The position numbers and the translations under genes are program-made. A DNA stretch of 64,000 bases from Aradus depressus. Its lineage: Eukaryota; Arthropoda; Insecta; Hemiptera; Aradidae. Numbering within the stretch: the stretch's first letter is position 1; each line of letters begins with the position of its first letter. This document shows positions 14,501-24,219 of the stretch, piece after piece. The notes under the pieces are model-generated. The model was given only the letters and a program-made list of their open reading frames with translations, was not told the DNA's origin and did no database searches. The DNA lies in NCBI GenBank assembly GCA_963662175.1, contig OY759219.1, positions 46,368,675 through 46,432,674 of the forward strand, given 5' to 3'.

Positions 14501-16986
14501 ACCGGGTTTTGAACCCGCGATCTTGAGCTCAGTAAGCAAGCACGTATACCACTGAGCTACCGGTGCCCTCAGGTCAATTACATTTGCAGAAAGTAGTAAT
14601 GAGCATGATGTTTTGACCCAAAACCGTCGGTGTATATTAGACAAAATTATGGAACCTTTGAGTTGAATTTAGAAAGTGTGTTCAGTATTCACATTTATTA
14701 ATCACAACATTACTACCAAAAAGTGTTATTTATTTCAAATAACACCTTCTGTGAAATGTACATCATAAAACATATGAGCTGTATTATCTAATTTAAAAAA
14801 AAAAATATTGAAAATGTAGTTGTACTAGGGGTGGTGTTCCTGGCAGATGTCTTGCACAAGAAGTAGAAGAAAGAGAGAGATTTGTTAAAAGTATACTTTT
14901 GAAAGAAGAATATAATGTATATTGAGCAAGTAACTTACCACTACACCAAGGCTGTACCATACAGGAAAACAATCCTCTAATATTCCCTGGAATGACCCTG
15001 TTATGGTACATTTTATTGCAATATATATTTAATTATGTATGGAGATAGTCTAGCAATACCCTTATTTAAAATAAAGAAAAACTATATTTTTTTTTTCTTC
15101 TAAATATTGTCTATCTCACAAAATATATGGGTGTACTTCGGGTGTTGCGTACGATGCATATCAGCCATGCTTCTATAACAGTGTTATTTGGTTATTTGCA
15201 TAATATCCATGGTGGGAGTTCTATCTATGAAATAAAACTCTCCCGGATGTGATTCGAACCTGCAACCACGCGACCAAAGCCTTAACGACCATCATGGCTT
15301 CTCAGTCACCACTTTACACTAAGTGGAAGTCAGTTTCTTATTCCTTTCTCCTTTACAGTAGAGTCTTAAACAAATGTAATGAAAATGAAATATTGAAGTA
15401 ATAAAATTGATCATTGAAATGAAATATATTTGTAGATATGAAAAAAAATTGAAGATAATAAATAAATATATGAATAAAAGTATACAATTTAGAGAAAATA
15501 AATACGTGTATACAGACAGATACTGGATGATTACATTATTGGCGTCAATAGGATCAAATATTTTGATTGGTTTCATCGTTCTTACAATTTTATTTTTGTA
15601 GAGCTCTGTTCATTTCCAGATGTTTTAGTGAGTTAGTGTACCTTTGTCACAAAATATAGATATTGTATCCCTGTATTTATTTCGTTTTGGTTGATATGTT
15701 GTACGATAGTTGATTTGTATGTTGTATGTTTCAGTGTTGAACCCTATTTCTGATATTTCTTTAAGCCTGTTTTTATATGGTCTCCCCTCCATAAACTTAA
15801 CTACAACAACTACATTCTAGCTGTTAAACCCCACTTTTTACTTCTGTTTTGTTTGGACAGTGTTGTTGAGATGTTTCTATAGTGTATTATTTGTTCTGAG
15901 ACCTATCCTAAAGTCTTCTTTTTCAAGAATATGTCTGAAATGTTTCCAAATTATTGTGAGCCCACACATTTCTTGTTTGCGTCGAATTTCGAAATTTCTT
16001 TTAAATGTATTTTGTTCATGAGTTTTCTTTCCGTCTTATCTCATCAATAATGTTACTGTTGAAATCATTTTCTCTCGCTATCGTATTTATCCTGTGGTAT
16101 TGTGTAGGTTCTGTGAAGTTGTGAATAAAAGTTTCGGGAGCGTTTGATGTACTGTATAATATGGACTCTGTGGTTCTTGGTTTGATTCTGTAAATGACAA
16201 GCAAGGAACCCCATACTTAGCTAATCCGTCTCTTTGTTTTTTAAACGTAAAATATTTTTGGATTGTGCATAATTTCAACATGTTTGTTTATATTTTATCA
16301 AACATTGAATGTTTCGTTCCAACAATTACTTTATTAGCATTATAAATATATTCTTCAACTGGGATATTGGTAAATACATTTGTTACATCTAATCACAACA
16401 ATTTATCCCCTGTTGGAATATTTATTGATTGTTTTTCCTACAAAATGTAAAGAGTTTAGGACCATGTGTGAAGTTTGAAATCCTATGAATGGTCTGTGTT
16501 TCTTATTGAGAAATTTTGATAATTTGTGTAGGTGGGAGATCTGACAAATAATACAACGCAACTGATTGAATGGTTTAGGTTTTACTAACGTCCCCGTTGC
16601 AGAATCCTTTTTGATTAGAGACGTCTAATATTATCCGTTTGGCTTCGTGGGGGACCGTCATTCCTTTAATATTATTTACCAGGTTTAATGGATAAGGTGG
16701 AGACAAATGTAATAAAATTTTGTTGACGAATTTGTAGGTCGCGGAATTTAGGTAAGGATACAATGGGCCTGGTAGGGGCTTCATTTTTATGAATTTTAGG
16801 CAAACCAGATAATTTTAGGGGTGGAAGGGTTCATTACATGGGTCTGATGGGGATGTTATCTTTGTATATTTCGGGTAAACCTGTTATACCTTTTGTGATA
16901 AATGTAGATTTCGAAACTTTTTTTAACCAAAATGTCTTTTTTGTTGCAGATTTGTGATCAGACTAAACTCGGAAACGTCCGTCTGA
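517..16986 (+). CDS. Vang: Van Gogh / strabismus (Vang-like) planar cell polarity protein, 5'-incomplete gene
   Basis: Vang is a four-pass membrane protein of the core Frizzled/planar-cell-polarity pathway; it recruits Prickle and opposes Frizzled-Dishevelled at cell junctions. Nine exons join in frame: 517-628, 1285-1492, 3246-3503, 4065-4216, 6095-6304, 9267-9447, 12189-12409, 13986-14170, 16950-16986. All junctions are GT-AG with matching phases, giving 520 residues plus stop. In order: an N-terminal cytoplasmic piece, four hydrophobic segments, then a long tail with [20 protein letters not shown] and [20 protein letters not shown], and a C-terminal ETSV PDZ ligand. This order and these motifs match VANGL proteins end to end. 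Family members are about 520-585 residues, so only the start (the serine-rich extreme N-terminus) is missing, off the left edge. No frameshift or internal stop is seen. Every intron carries repeats or transposons. Confidence 0.96.
1285..1492 (+). CDS. Vang: Vang exon: DDNWGE motif and first membrane segment
   Basis: It starts [20 protein letters not shown], like the DDNWGETTT block of VANGL proteins. It ends with a hydrophobic stretch ([20 protein letters not shown]) that is membrane segment 1. The donor after AAAATAG leaves phase 1. Confidence 0.95.
2048..2581. mobile_element. hAT-type MITE with 8-bp target duplication
   Basis: The ends are imperfect inverted repeats of about 15 bp: CAGGGGTTCTCAACC at the left, and GGTTGAGAACCGCTG at the right. 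Flanking 8-mers ctctaggg (2040-2047) and ctcgaggg (2582-2589) agree at 7 of 8 positions, as expected for hAT insertion. The sequence CAGnGGTTCTCAACC is the classic terminus of Charlie/MER5-like hAT elements. The 534-bp interior is AT-rich and has no transposase. It lies in a Vang intron. Confidence 0.85.
3080..3195. repeat. 71-bp period duplication
   Basis: A 44-45 base segment beginning cccctccacccggccttcca occurs at 3080 and again at 3151, separated by unrelated sequence. It sits 50 bp before a Vang exon, so it may overlap branchpoint sequence. Confidence 0.8.
3246..3503 (+). CDS. Vang: Vang exon: membrane segments 2 and 3
   Basis: It encodes the first extracellular loop with a CGAECKGL motif (VANGL has CGTACEGL), segment 2 ([20 protein letters not shown]) and segment 3 ([20 protein letters not shown]). 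The acceptor is gtggcag and the donor GAAG|gtaac; phases match both neighbours. Confidence 0.97.
3661..3910 (-). mobile_element. SINE family 1 copy, reverse orientation, head-truncated
   Basis: It begins with the complement of the family 3' end (atgcccgggcttcaactac), continues through the agagtgctctgtcgtcgctct hairpin region, and ends at the start of the tRNA part (ggcctcggccgggg). Confidence 0.85.
4065..4216 (+). CDS. Vang: Vang exon: membrane segment 4
   Basis: It encodes the extracellular loop and segment 4 ([20 protein letters not shown]), matching the VANGL 'ALLFVHYLAVVLLELRQLQP' block. The acceptor is ttgtgcag and the donor AAG|gtaagt. Confidence 0.95.
4951..5210. repeat. 70-bp minisatellite, about 3.7 copies
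   Basis: Units begin at 4951, 5021, 5091 and 5161 and are near-identical. Each contains the small palindrome tacaactgtgacagttgta. Within the Vang intron 4217-6094; no coding frame. Confidence 0.95.
6095..6304 (+). CDS. Vang: Vang exon: proximal cytoplasmic tail
   Basis: Exactly 70 codons. It begins [20 protein letters not shown] and contains [20 protein letters not shown], the start of the conserved VANGL cytoplasmic tail, which family work assigns to interaction with other polarity proteins. Confidence 0.95.
6648..6926. repeat. Left inverted repeat of the Penelope fragment
   Basis: It starts gttatgtataggtgttatgt and ends tcacaaaatatctattatt. It pairs with 7664-7943. Confidence 0.9.
6931..7362 (+). 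CDS. Penelope GIY-YIG endonuclease domain ORF (no start codon)
   Basis: The frame is open from a TGA at 6928 to a TAA at 7360-7362, 143 codons without an ATG start; the product would be the C-terminus of a Penelope polyprotein. Motifs in order: [20 protein letters not shown] (the CxxC and GIY...YIG-like core), the catalytic-type arginine and histidine in [10 protein letters not shown], then [10 protein letters not shown], whose glutamate matches the conserved metal-binding Glu of GIY-YIG nucleases. In live elements this domain nicks target DNA for insertion. The frame is undamaged, but the reverse transcriptase that should precede it is missing. It is wedged immediately after the left inverted repeat. 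Confidence 0.85.
   Translation, partial: FKTTNKIINKLYTQLKDKIPKDEQSDIIYKINCLQCQGIYIGESSQNLNKRIYQHKNDCTEYKNKNKGVKETKTALAQRNQILKHNFDFENAEIIHTEANIVKRKCIEALYIADNIDRTINFKTDSRNLNNFYSETLANLKNL
7664..7943. repeat. Right inverted repeat of the Penelope fragment
   Basis: This is the reverse complement of 6648-6926 with scattered substitutions and a one-base indel. The few differences imply a fairly recent insertion. Confidence 0.9.
7969..8072. repeat. 32-33 bp tandem repeat, three copies
   Basis: taactgatcgtattggttct starts at 7970, 8003 and 8035 (the last with a small variation). Directly right of the Penelope inverted repeat. Confidence 0.9.
8400..8780. mobile_element. Unclassified repeat with a long poly(T) tract
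   Basis: A T-run of about 40 bases (8537-8577) follows gcaagacggctgaaccgatttc, a phrase typical of dispersed insect repeats. A C-run follows at 8758-8769. The T-run could be the poly(A) tail of a - strand retroposed sequence; the family is not recognised. Confidence 0.4.
9267..9447 (+). CDS. Vang: Vang exon: basic cytoplasmic segment
   Basis: It encodes [20 protein letters not shown], then [20 protein letters not shown], one of the best conserved VANGL blocks. The acceptor is atccatag; the donor CCAG|gtatc leaves phase 1. Confidence 0.96.
10039..10350 (+). mobile_element. SINE family 1, near full-length copy
   Basis: The tRNA-like head gggcaccggtagcgtgctag keeps an A-box-like start, and gggggttcgaaacccggc is a B box (GGTTCGAANCC). 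The body follows (cacgctgtccttcggatggg, tactcgttaaagacc, accagagcgctctggtagga) and the 3' end. A tRNA-derived, pol III-type SINE. It is in the Vang intron 9448-12188. Confidence 0.9.
10744..10766. repeat. Poly(G) run
   Basis: A nearly pure G tract interrupted once by A. Similar runs occur at 26972, 32057 and, as C, at 62198. Confidence 0.85.
11245..12022. mobile_element. PIF/Harbinger DNA transposon, internally deleted
   Basis: Inverted ends: left gggccccacacatgctcag, right, complemented, gggcctcacacacgctcag; both are followed by aacatagg. The interior encodes the N-terminus of a Harbinger-type transposase but is only 778 bp, so most of the gene is missing. No clean TWA target duplication remains. 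Located in a Vang intron. Confidence 0.75.
11374..11763 (+). pseudogene. Harbinger-type transposase, N-terminal fragment
   Basis: From ATG 11374 (context tcacaATGG) the frame runs about 129 codons to TAG, although the frame is open further upstream. It includes [28 protein letters not shown] and [16 protein letters not shown], which match the 'W(V)xPWLxxR...L..EL...D...F.NFLRM....F..LL..V.P.I.K.DT.MR..I' block that precedes the DDE domain in insect HARBI1-like transposases. The catalytic DDE region is missing, so it cannot transpose itself. It lies between Harbinger-like inverted ends. Confidence 0.75.
12189..12409 (+). CDS. Vang: Vang exon: Prickle-binding region of the tail
   Basis: After a short glycine run (GTGGGGGA), not typical of vertebrate VANGL, it reads [20 protein letters not shown] and [20 protein letters not shown], the conserved tail helices. 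It ends [11 protein letters not shown] at a gtaaat donor. Confidence 0.96.
12630..12680. repeat. 27-bp duplication
   Basis: gtgtgtttcagtgttactcc is followed at once by a near-identical gtgtgtttcagtgtaactcc unit. Vang intron. Confidence 0.8.
13134..13260. mobile_element. Relic of the foldback family seen at 40247-40872
   Basis: ggacatattgtggaaacctg, then aataaataaataaaacaaat and gaaatattgtcaattcca, resembles the central part of the inverted element at 40370-40440. Only one arm is visible here. Confidence 0.5.
13986..14170 (+). CDS. Vang: Vang exon: penultimate coding exon
   Basis: It reads [20 protein letters not shown], then [20 protein letters not shown], matching the VANGL block around 'WTLVSEEPV...GIVFLLKRQDFSLVVSTKKVPFFKLSEEFV'. 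It ends TNR split as AG|A across the last intron. Confidence 0.93.
14283..14570 (-). mobile_element. SINE family 1 copy, reverse orientation
   Basis: It runs from the 3' body to the complete complement of the tRNA head (cgaccgggttttgaacccgc, then accactgagctaccggtgcc). It contains a small deletion where caccgtgctcaagg should be. Confidence 0.88.
15130..15304 (-). mobile_element. SINE family 2 (a second tRNA-derived family)
   Basis: The complement reads as a tRNA-like head ending in a B box (gattcgaacctgcaa on this strand), with a body containing gtacgatgcatatcagccat. It matches 28468-28650 over its length but is unrelated to SINE family 1. Confidence 0.7.
15650..16880 (-). pseudogene. Decayed Penelope-like element (reverse transcriptase and GIY-YIG remnants)
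   Basis: On the - strand, near 16800-16700, one frame reads [20 protein letters not shown], the Penelope 'GLPKIHK...RPIVS' motif; after a frameshift [20 protein letters not shown] continues it. Around 16395-16340 is [20 protein letters not shown], the 'FD(V)xxLFTNIP' reverse-transcriptase motif A. Further along (15890-15750) RTNNTL, KHLNNT and VYGGET resemble the linker and GIY-YIG part. Many stops and frameshifts interrupt it, so it is dead. Orientation is opposite to Vang, in its last intron. It is a different lineage from the 6.9-kb copy, judging by the sequence. Confidence 0.8.
16950..16986 (+). CDS. Vang: Vang last coding exon with PDZ-binding terminus
   Basis: A 37-bp coding end after a ttgttgcag acceptor: (R)[11 protein letters not shown] and TGA. 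Vertebrate VANGL ends in MRLQSETSV. The ETSV terminus binds PDZ domains (Dishevelled, Scribble). The last intron (14171-16949) contains SINE copies and a dead Penelope element. Confidence 0.95.
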
Positions 16987-16999
16987 CCCAAGGAGAACG

Positions 17000-18493
17000 G
17001 TTACATGTCGCGGCTCATCTGACCGGAGCCTCCTCAACTCTAAGACGCCCCCTCCATCCTCCATCCTCCTCCATACTCAGTTTTGTATTTTAGCTATGTA
17101 AGTAATATATAGGATAAGAGGACTAATCCATAGGGAGGCGAAATAAGGCCCGAAACAGGAACTGTCAAAGTAGAAATTTATTTGAGATGTAGCTCTGTCC
17201 CTCTCCCTCTTCACATAACATTGATTTGGGTATTGAAAAGAAAATATGTCTGGCTGTTTGCATTCAAGAAATCATAAACCGTCATAGTTATTCAACTGTT
17301 CTAATTGTTTTTACCGTATATTTTTTTTTAAATAATAGAAGTGTTTATGTAAGGGGGAGGGGGTACACCACCCGGTAATTTTCCAAAAAACTTTTCTTTT
17401 TTTTTTTTTTTTAATTCTTAAAAATAATTGGGAAAAATTAGATATAGAAATTGTGAAAATTGGCGTAGATATAGGGATGTATTGGGAGAAGCAGGAAAAG
17501 CGGATTATTAATTGTGTGAGACGGGTTCAGAATCAAAACGGAAACTATTAGTATCAACTTGATCCTTAAATAAAAAAAAAAAAAAAGCCCCCGCTTCTCT
17601 AAATCAGACATGAAGTTTAAAAAATGATTGTCATCATTAACGGAAAATAAACAAAGACTTAGGAAAATTTGTTCATCTTCATTGTGTCAACTGTGATCAC
17701 AAGGCAAATTTTTATCAATTTGTCATTAACTTGAAATTTTAGCAATAGCTAATATTATTATTCAATGAAAATTACAATGGTTATTATAACAATAATATTT
17801 GCTTTCTGATTATATTGTAGGTACATATTAGTGCACCCATTATTGTGACACGTATTTGTTAAATATAAAACTTGTTTTTGAAAATTTTGTTTTGAAAATT
17901 TTCTAAAAAGGAAAGTATAAAAAAGAAAGTGGACCAACATGAAACACCAACATCTAACATCAAATAAGTTAGGTTAACTTTTAATTTTTTTCTCTATCAA
18001 ACATATTATGTATGTAATATTTTATATATATTATATAAATATTATTAATACAATTTTTTAGATTAGTCCCCTTTTAGTTTTGTCAAAAATAATAATATAA
18101 CTATTATATAAAATAGAGTAATTCATAGAAAAACGCTCGTATCATATTCCCTAATGTGTTCTAATAACCTGAAAAAATATATATGTCCGAAATCGGACAT
18201 TGTCTAATAAAGTGTTTGAAGACACTTGAGCCATTTACGACCCTAATTCCTTCATGCAATCTGATTTTATTGAAGACATTTAAAGGCTGTTGTTAAAGAA
18301 AAGACATGTTAGATAATAGTTGTTAAAGACATCTAAAAGGCTTTTTATTGGCACAATGTTCAGATTCGGATTTGGGTTATAACATATGTATTAATCATTA
18401 TTAAAATATGATCACCTGAGGCGTGTATAACATATACGCAACTGTATTTGTTGGCTTATATTGTTGTAGAATGTCATAAAAATATAGAAATAT
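17000..18493. other. Vang 3' flank, no gene seen
   Basis: AT-rich sequence. An AATAAA followed by an A-run lies at 17569-17574 and could be the Vang polyadenylation signal, but genomic A-runs are common here. No protein-like frame on either strand. Confidence 0.5.
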
Positions 18494-18726
18494 AAATACT
18501 ACTGAATAAAAACACTTAGAAAAGTCAAAAAATGCCACTATATTTATATAAAATACACAATATATTTCGCTGGTTAGAGCATTGTCAAGTGTACAGTATA
18601 CAGACTTATGACTACTACGTATCATGTACACTTGACAATGCTCTAACCAGCGAAATATATTGTGTATTTTATATAAATATAGTGGAATTTTTTGACTTGT
18701 TCTAAGTGTTTTATTCAGTAGTATTT
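18494..18726. mobile_element. Foldback (palindromic MITE-like) element
   Basis: Arms of about 100 bp (left starting aaatactactgaataaaaac, right ending tttattcagtagtattt) are near-perfect complements around a roughly 30-base loop. No coding capacity. The transcript would form one very long hairpin. Confidence 0.9.
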
Positions 18727-21365
18727 ACAATGAACTTCCGCAAGATCTCTGGCGAAAACATCTCTAATAGAAATATAAGCCAAGTGTACATTACATGGGA
18801 CAGAGAGATGTCTGATATTGAATCTGAATTAATATAACAATAATTTTAGAATTTTCTTTGGGAGGATCTTAATAATAATTGTTTTAACACATTTTACATT
18901 TTGTCTCCGCCATTTATTAACTGCACTATTTTTTATTTGGTTGGATAGTTTTGTAAATATACTCCTTATTTATTAAAATTTCCATTAGATATTATTGTCG
19001 TTATAAAATAATTCATTTGAAGAAAACAATATATATTTTCTTGATTTATAAAATGTAGGACATGACTGAGCAATATATTCCCCTTTGAAAGAAAACAACA
19101 ATATATCGTATATCAATATTTTATAACAATTTGGTGATGAACAATGGTGGACCAACCATCTCATAGTGTTCTTATTTATGTTTGAAATTGCGGGATTTAC
19201 GGCTCCTTCAGATTACTGCTGTATAAGTTAACTTCAACTTACCACAAGTTCGGTTGAAAATTAACGGGAAACAACATTATCAGTTGAACTAACAAAATGA
19301 AAGGATAGGTTTTTGAAGTTTTCAACTTTTAATCTATTGTATATTAAACGTTGAAAACAATTAAAAAATTTGTTGAAGATTGTTTTTACCTAAAATTCTC
19401 CGGTAGTAGGCTATCGGACGAACTTTTTTCAAAAAGAATATAAAAAGAAAAGGCTAACAATATACGTCTTATAATTCTATGACGAAGTTAATTCTCATTC
19501 GAAGGCAATATGTTGTGATAATATTTTTTAATAAGGTTGAGCAGTGTTTAAAGATGTCTGGTGTTAAGACCTATAGCATGGGCAAATTTTAAAAAAGCAC
19601 AGAATCATTTCTCAATATTATCTGGGTATTTGTTGAATTTAGGGTATTAAATCCATAAATCCTGCAATATTGAATGGAAGACGGTTTATTTTTTTTGTAT
19701 GCCTCAATCACGTCACCAAATTTGGGCAGAAATAAAGTAGTTCCCCTCTTTTTTACATGAGTAATACGGAAATATAGGGGGGTCCCGATTTGGTGGGCAA
19801 AATAGGATCTTATAAAAAATTTAATTTGTAGTTGAAAAGTAATAAACTTGAATCAGGAAGAGCTTTTTTAAAGAGTTATAAGTGAAAACCCTGATTTATT
19901 GTAACATTTCATGAGAAATCAATTTAAATTTGGTTTAGGTAAAGAATTAAATTGCTTAAAAAATAAGTTATTACACATTAATATTTTTATTGAACTTTTC
20001 TTGATTGATTTATTGTTTTGTGTTGTCTAAACTTTGGGGTTCCAAATAACTTGAAGGGTTGATGGTAAACAATTATTGTTAAATTGATAATGTAATAGGG
20101 AGAAGTCTCAAAATGGTTATGTGTCCTTTTTTCTAACATTGAATTATTTATTTAATAAATGATAAGTTGAGAAATAATATTCCTTTACGAAGAATAATTA
20201 CTGATAAACATATCTATATAAAATATAGATGATGATATATTTTATTGGAATTACTTGCACAGTTACAACTAAATTGAAGTTCGTATTTTAAAAAGTGTCA
20301 TCTTGTAAAAGTATACTATATATATAAAAAAATATATTTGTATTCCACTCGTGATTACTTTTCATTTGATAAGCTACTCGATGATGTCCATGTGGAGATA
20401 AGAGGGCTAATTTCAGTCTACTCCTCTAGTAATGTTAATGGCGGCTGTTCTCGGAAGAGAAATACCAACAATAAACAATAAGTCAATCAAGAGCAGTTCA
20501 ATGAATGATAATAATGTGTAAGGACTTGTAAATAATTTCATTATTGTCTTAGATGAAATTTGAGTTGATTTCTTACCTTATTTTTTGTCTAGTAACCTTC
20601 TAAGGAATACTTTCCCACTCACATCTTTATGTTAACTTTTTCACTCAAGTTTCTTATAAGATCTCAAGGTTTGCTTATCATTGGAACCATCTTATATAGA
20701 TACATTTTCTTACATTTTTGTTGCTCAGTATAGCTGTATGTTTATTAAAAATCATCAAATATTTAGCGTGTAATTTCCACCTCTCCTTACAATAATGTTC
20801 ATGTATGTGAAATATTTATGTAATGTAAGTAATAAATATGTTTATTTACTATATATATATTCCCAAATGATAAATGAATACTTAAATATGTATTTAGATA
20901 CATATCTTAAATACATAATTTTTTAAAGCTTATAAGTAGAGAGTGTGTCATAAATCATTAAAATGAAAAATTATGATAAGCAGCACTAATTAAGTTAATG
21001 TTAGCATATACATATTTTTATAATTAATAAAATAAGTTAAGCCCCGAGAGAGCAACAAGTATTACTTTTTTTTATAGAAAGTCTGAGAGTCAAATTTATT
21101 TTTTAAGATACATTAATTTATACTGAGACCTTATTTATTTGTTCTGGGGAACCCTGGCATTTCATTGGTTTTTGTTCCAATTACTCAAAGGCATTATTAA
21201 CGATTTCCTCTAAATTTTACTTTACCTACCTATTTTTTTCTATTTCCAATGATATTTTTCTAATATTTACAAATTTCATAATTTTGAAAATACAAAAAAA
21301 AAACTATTACACATTATAATTGTGTACCTATTTGAATTGTAGAGGTTAGGTTAGGTTAGGTTTTA
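18727..21365. other. Intergenic AT-rich DNA
   Basis: No gene, recognised repeat family or convincing coding frame seen on either strand. An AATAAA lies near 20831. Confidence 0.6.
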
Positions 21366-21694
21366 TGACTCATGCCCGGGCTTTAACTACGAGGTCATAT
21401 CACCTACTACCAGAGTGCTCTTTCGTCACTCTGGTGGACATGAGCCCGACTCTACTGTGGGAGTCCTAAATTTTGCCTACCCTAAATTTTTATTCATCTA
21501 GGGTAGGGGTCTTTAACGAGTAACTGACATCGTACAGGCTCGGGACCATCGCTTAACGTCCCATCCGAAGGACGGCGTGCTTAAGTTTATTTTACCTCCC
21601 AGATAAAATAAACTAAGGGCCTCGGTCGGGTTACGAACCCACGACCTTGAGCTCAGAAGTCAAGCACGCATACCACTGAGCTACCGGCGCCCTC
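21366..21694 (-). mobile_element. SINE family 1, complete copy, reverse orientation
   Basis: The best complete copy: complement of the 3' end (gactcatgcccgggctttaa), hairpin, body, and full tRNA-like head (gggttacgaacccacgacct... accactgagctaccggcgcc). Useful as family reference, about 329 bp. Confidence 0.92.
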
Positions 21695-22717
21695 TTGAAT
21701 TGTAGATATAAAGAAAGGAAACTGAATATTTTATTATTTATTTTATAATTTAAGAGCTACCTAGTTTTTTTATTTGAAGGTTGCTTTGGCGCCTTTCGAC
21801 TGTACAATTATTTGTTTTAAAATTATTATTTTTTCTTTGAAATGTTTCTCCATAGGAGCGCTAGAGCTACACTCAATTTTCATTCTCATAATTTCAAAAC
21901 TGAAGCTTAAAACGTTGCCTGTTCTCTATAAAAGGCTTTTGAGCGTTTTTCTTGAAAGTTGCTAGCCGACTGCTTGTACACTATACCAAATTCAATGGAA
22001 ATCAATACATTTCTTTTGGAGATTTGACGACACGACGGACGTGGTCTCAGTCTCACTTTGATCCAGAGGTCCTAAACCAGGAAAAACCGCAAAAATCCAG
22101 TTTTGAGCCTTGTCATGATTATATAACTTCCCCTATGAGAAACAAAAGATATATATTTTTGTTTACTGGTATTTTAATTTTCTATCGAATTGTTAGCTTT
22201 TATTTGTTCTACTTTTTTTATTCATAAAAATGAAAGACTGCATTTCCAGGATTTGGAAAAATATAAAAAAGTTGGTTGAAATTTATCAGTATTTTTTATT
22301 AAATATTTTTTTTTAGATCTGTTAAAATTCCTTATACTTAGTGTGCCATTTTTTTAAAAATATTAAGAACACAAAATACTCAAGAATCACGAAATAAGTG
22401 ACTTTCCTCATTCTATGTTCGTATGATAGCGTTTTTATTTTTGCATCCCACTATTCTCTACCCACTGTGCTACGAGTAGTAAGGTTTAAGAATGACTTAA
22501 ATATTGTATTGAGACGAGGTGTTTTTTGTTTTAGAAGTTTGAGGTCGCGATATTGTTCAAACATACCTATTTTTAACAAAAGGAAAGTCAACATCAGTTA
22601 TTGTATTTTTATTATTATTTATAACCTATATAAATGATTCTCACTCTGAGCACTTCCTGGCTGAATTTTTAAATTAATTACTCTAATTTTGGCTAATGCG
22701 TTCGTAACGAATATTAC

Positions 22718-22810
22718 GTTTTTACGAGGTCACATCGCCTATTAACAGAGCCCTTTTTCGCCGCTTTAGTGAACATGAGCCCGGTTCTACTGTGGAGCCC
22801 TTGAGAACAA
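22718..22810 (-). mobile_element. SINE family 1 remnant
   Basis: acgaggtcacatcgcctatt and gaacatgagcccggttctac match the 3' body of the family, with decay. The rest of 21695-23022 shows no gene. Confidence 0.65.
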
Positions 22811-23022
22811 TAGGCAGGAACGTTACCTCTTTGCGGACGGTAATGTACGCCGACATCATTATAAGTCCCAAAATCGTCATAATAAGAGTGTTCCTAAGTT
22901 GTTTTTTTATTTTATTTTTTGGTTATATTAGTTTTCTACTATATCGAAATAGATCGTAGAAAAACTATGTCCATATCTTGTTTCATTTTCAGTAAATTAT
23001 ATTTTGCGCAAAATATCATGCC

Positions 23023-23423
23023 CTGCTCGCTCCCTCCCCGGCTGACTATCATAGTATCCTTGGGAGACTCAGCGAGCTGCTCGCTCCATCCCCGGCTGAC
23101 TATCGTAGTATCCTTGGGAGACTCAGCGAGCTTCTCGCTCCATCCCCGGCTGACTATCATAGTATCCTTGGGAGACTCAGCGAGCTGCTCGCTCCCTCCC
23201 CGGCTGACTGTCATAGTATCCTTGGGAGACTCAGCGAGCTTCTCGCTCCATCCCCGGCTGACTATCATAGTATCCTTGAGAGACTCAGCGAGCTGCTGGC
23301 TCCCTCCCCGGCTGACTATCATAGTATCCTTGGGAGACTCAGCGAGCTGCTCGCTCCATCCCCGGCTGACTATCATAGTATCCTTGGGAGACTCAGCGAG
23401 CTGCTCGCTCCATCCCCGGCTGA
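23023..23423. repeat. 54-bp minisatellite, 7.4 copies
   Basis: The unit begins ctgctcgctccctccccggc and ends ggagactcagcgag. Point variants alternate (ctgctcg/cttctcg, ccctcc/ccatcc). Because 54 is divisible by 3, frames stay open on both strands through the array (193 codons on +, 145 on -). The reading frame is a consequence of the period and I do not call it a gene. Confidence 0.97.
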
Positions 23424-24096
23424 TCCTTGCCTTTAGTGATTATTCAACATTTAAGTACATTCCATATCAATACTCAGACTTATATTTATATTTACGTTAA
23501 ATGGCAATATCACCTTATTTGGTACCTGATCTGTCTCACTAATTTATTATTAATGATATTTTAATTTTATTGTATTGCATTTTTTAAACGAATTATATGT
23601 GATAATTATTTTTTACTTTTAACTCCTGCGCTTTGGTATCTTTATTAGGTTAATATCATTTTATTTTATTTATATATTTAAATTATTTTCTCCTTTTATA
23701 AAGAATTAAAGAGAATGTTGTGTGGTATATAATATAATATTCATATCTAATGTATTTATCTTTATTCTATGTATGTGTTAATTTAGTGCAATTATAATTA
23801 AGAATTCTTATGAAAATATAGGCGATTTGAACCAAAGATTACTAGGATCAAAATATGTATTTTATTATTTATTATTTTTTTAATGGGCCTTTTTATTTGA
23901 ATATCATCTTGTATTATAGATGTACAAAAGTATTTGCAGAAATGAAAAACTTATGTCAAATATCTACTGAAATAATCTCTAGATATAAATATTACTAGAC
24001 ATTAAATCAAAATGTATATTTATTTTATTATACTTCAAAAATATATAATATAATACTAATAATATTCAGTATAAATTGATGTACGTATGTTAGCTG

Positions 24097-24213
24097 GAAC
24101 TTGAGGAGCTGGAATGAAGGGTTGTGCCGCCTCATGGCTCCTTTCGGCTGAACTTGAGGAGCTGGAATGAAGGGTTGTGCCGCCTCATGGCTCCTTTCGG
24201 CTGAACTTGAGGC
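24097..24213. repeat. 53-bp tandem duplication
   Basis: gaacttgaggagctggaatg with its downstream ctcatggctcctttcggctg is present twice at a 53-base period, plus the start of a third copy. Confidence 0.9.
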
Positions 24214-24219
24214 GCTCTT

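Noticed and set aside
22919..23500. 193-codon + strand and 145-codon - strand frames
   Set aside because: Both are produced by the stop-free 54-bp minisatellite; no start context or homology.
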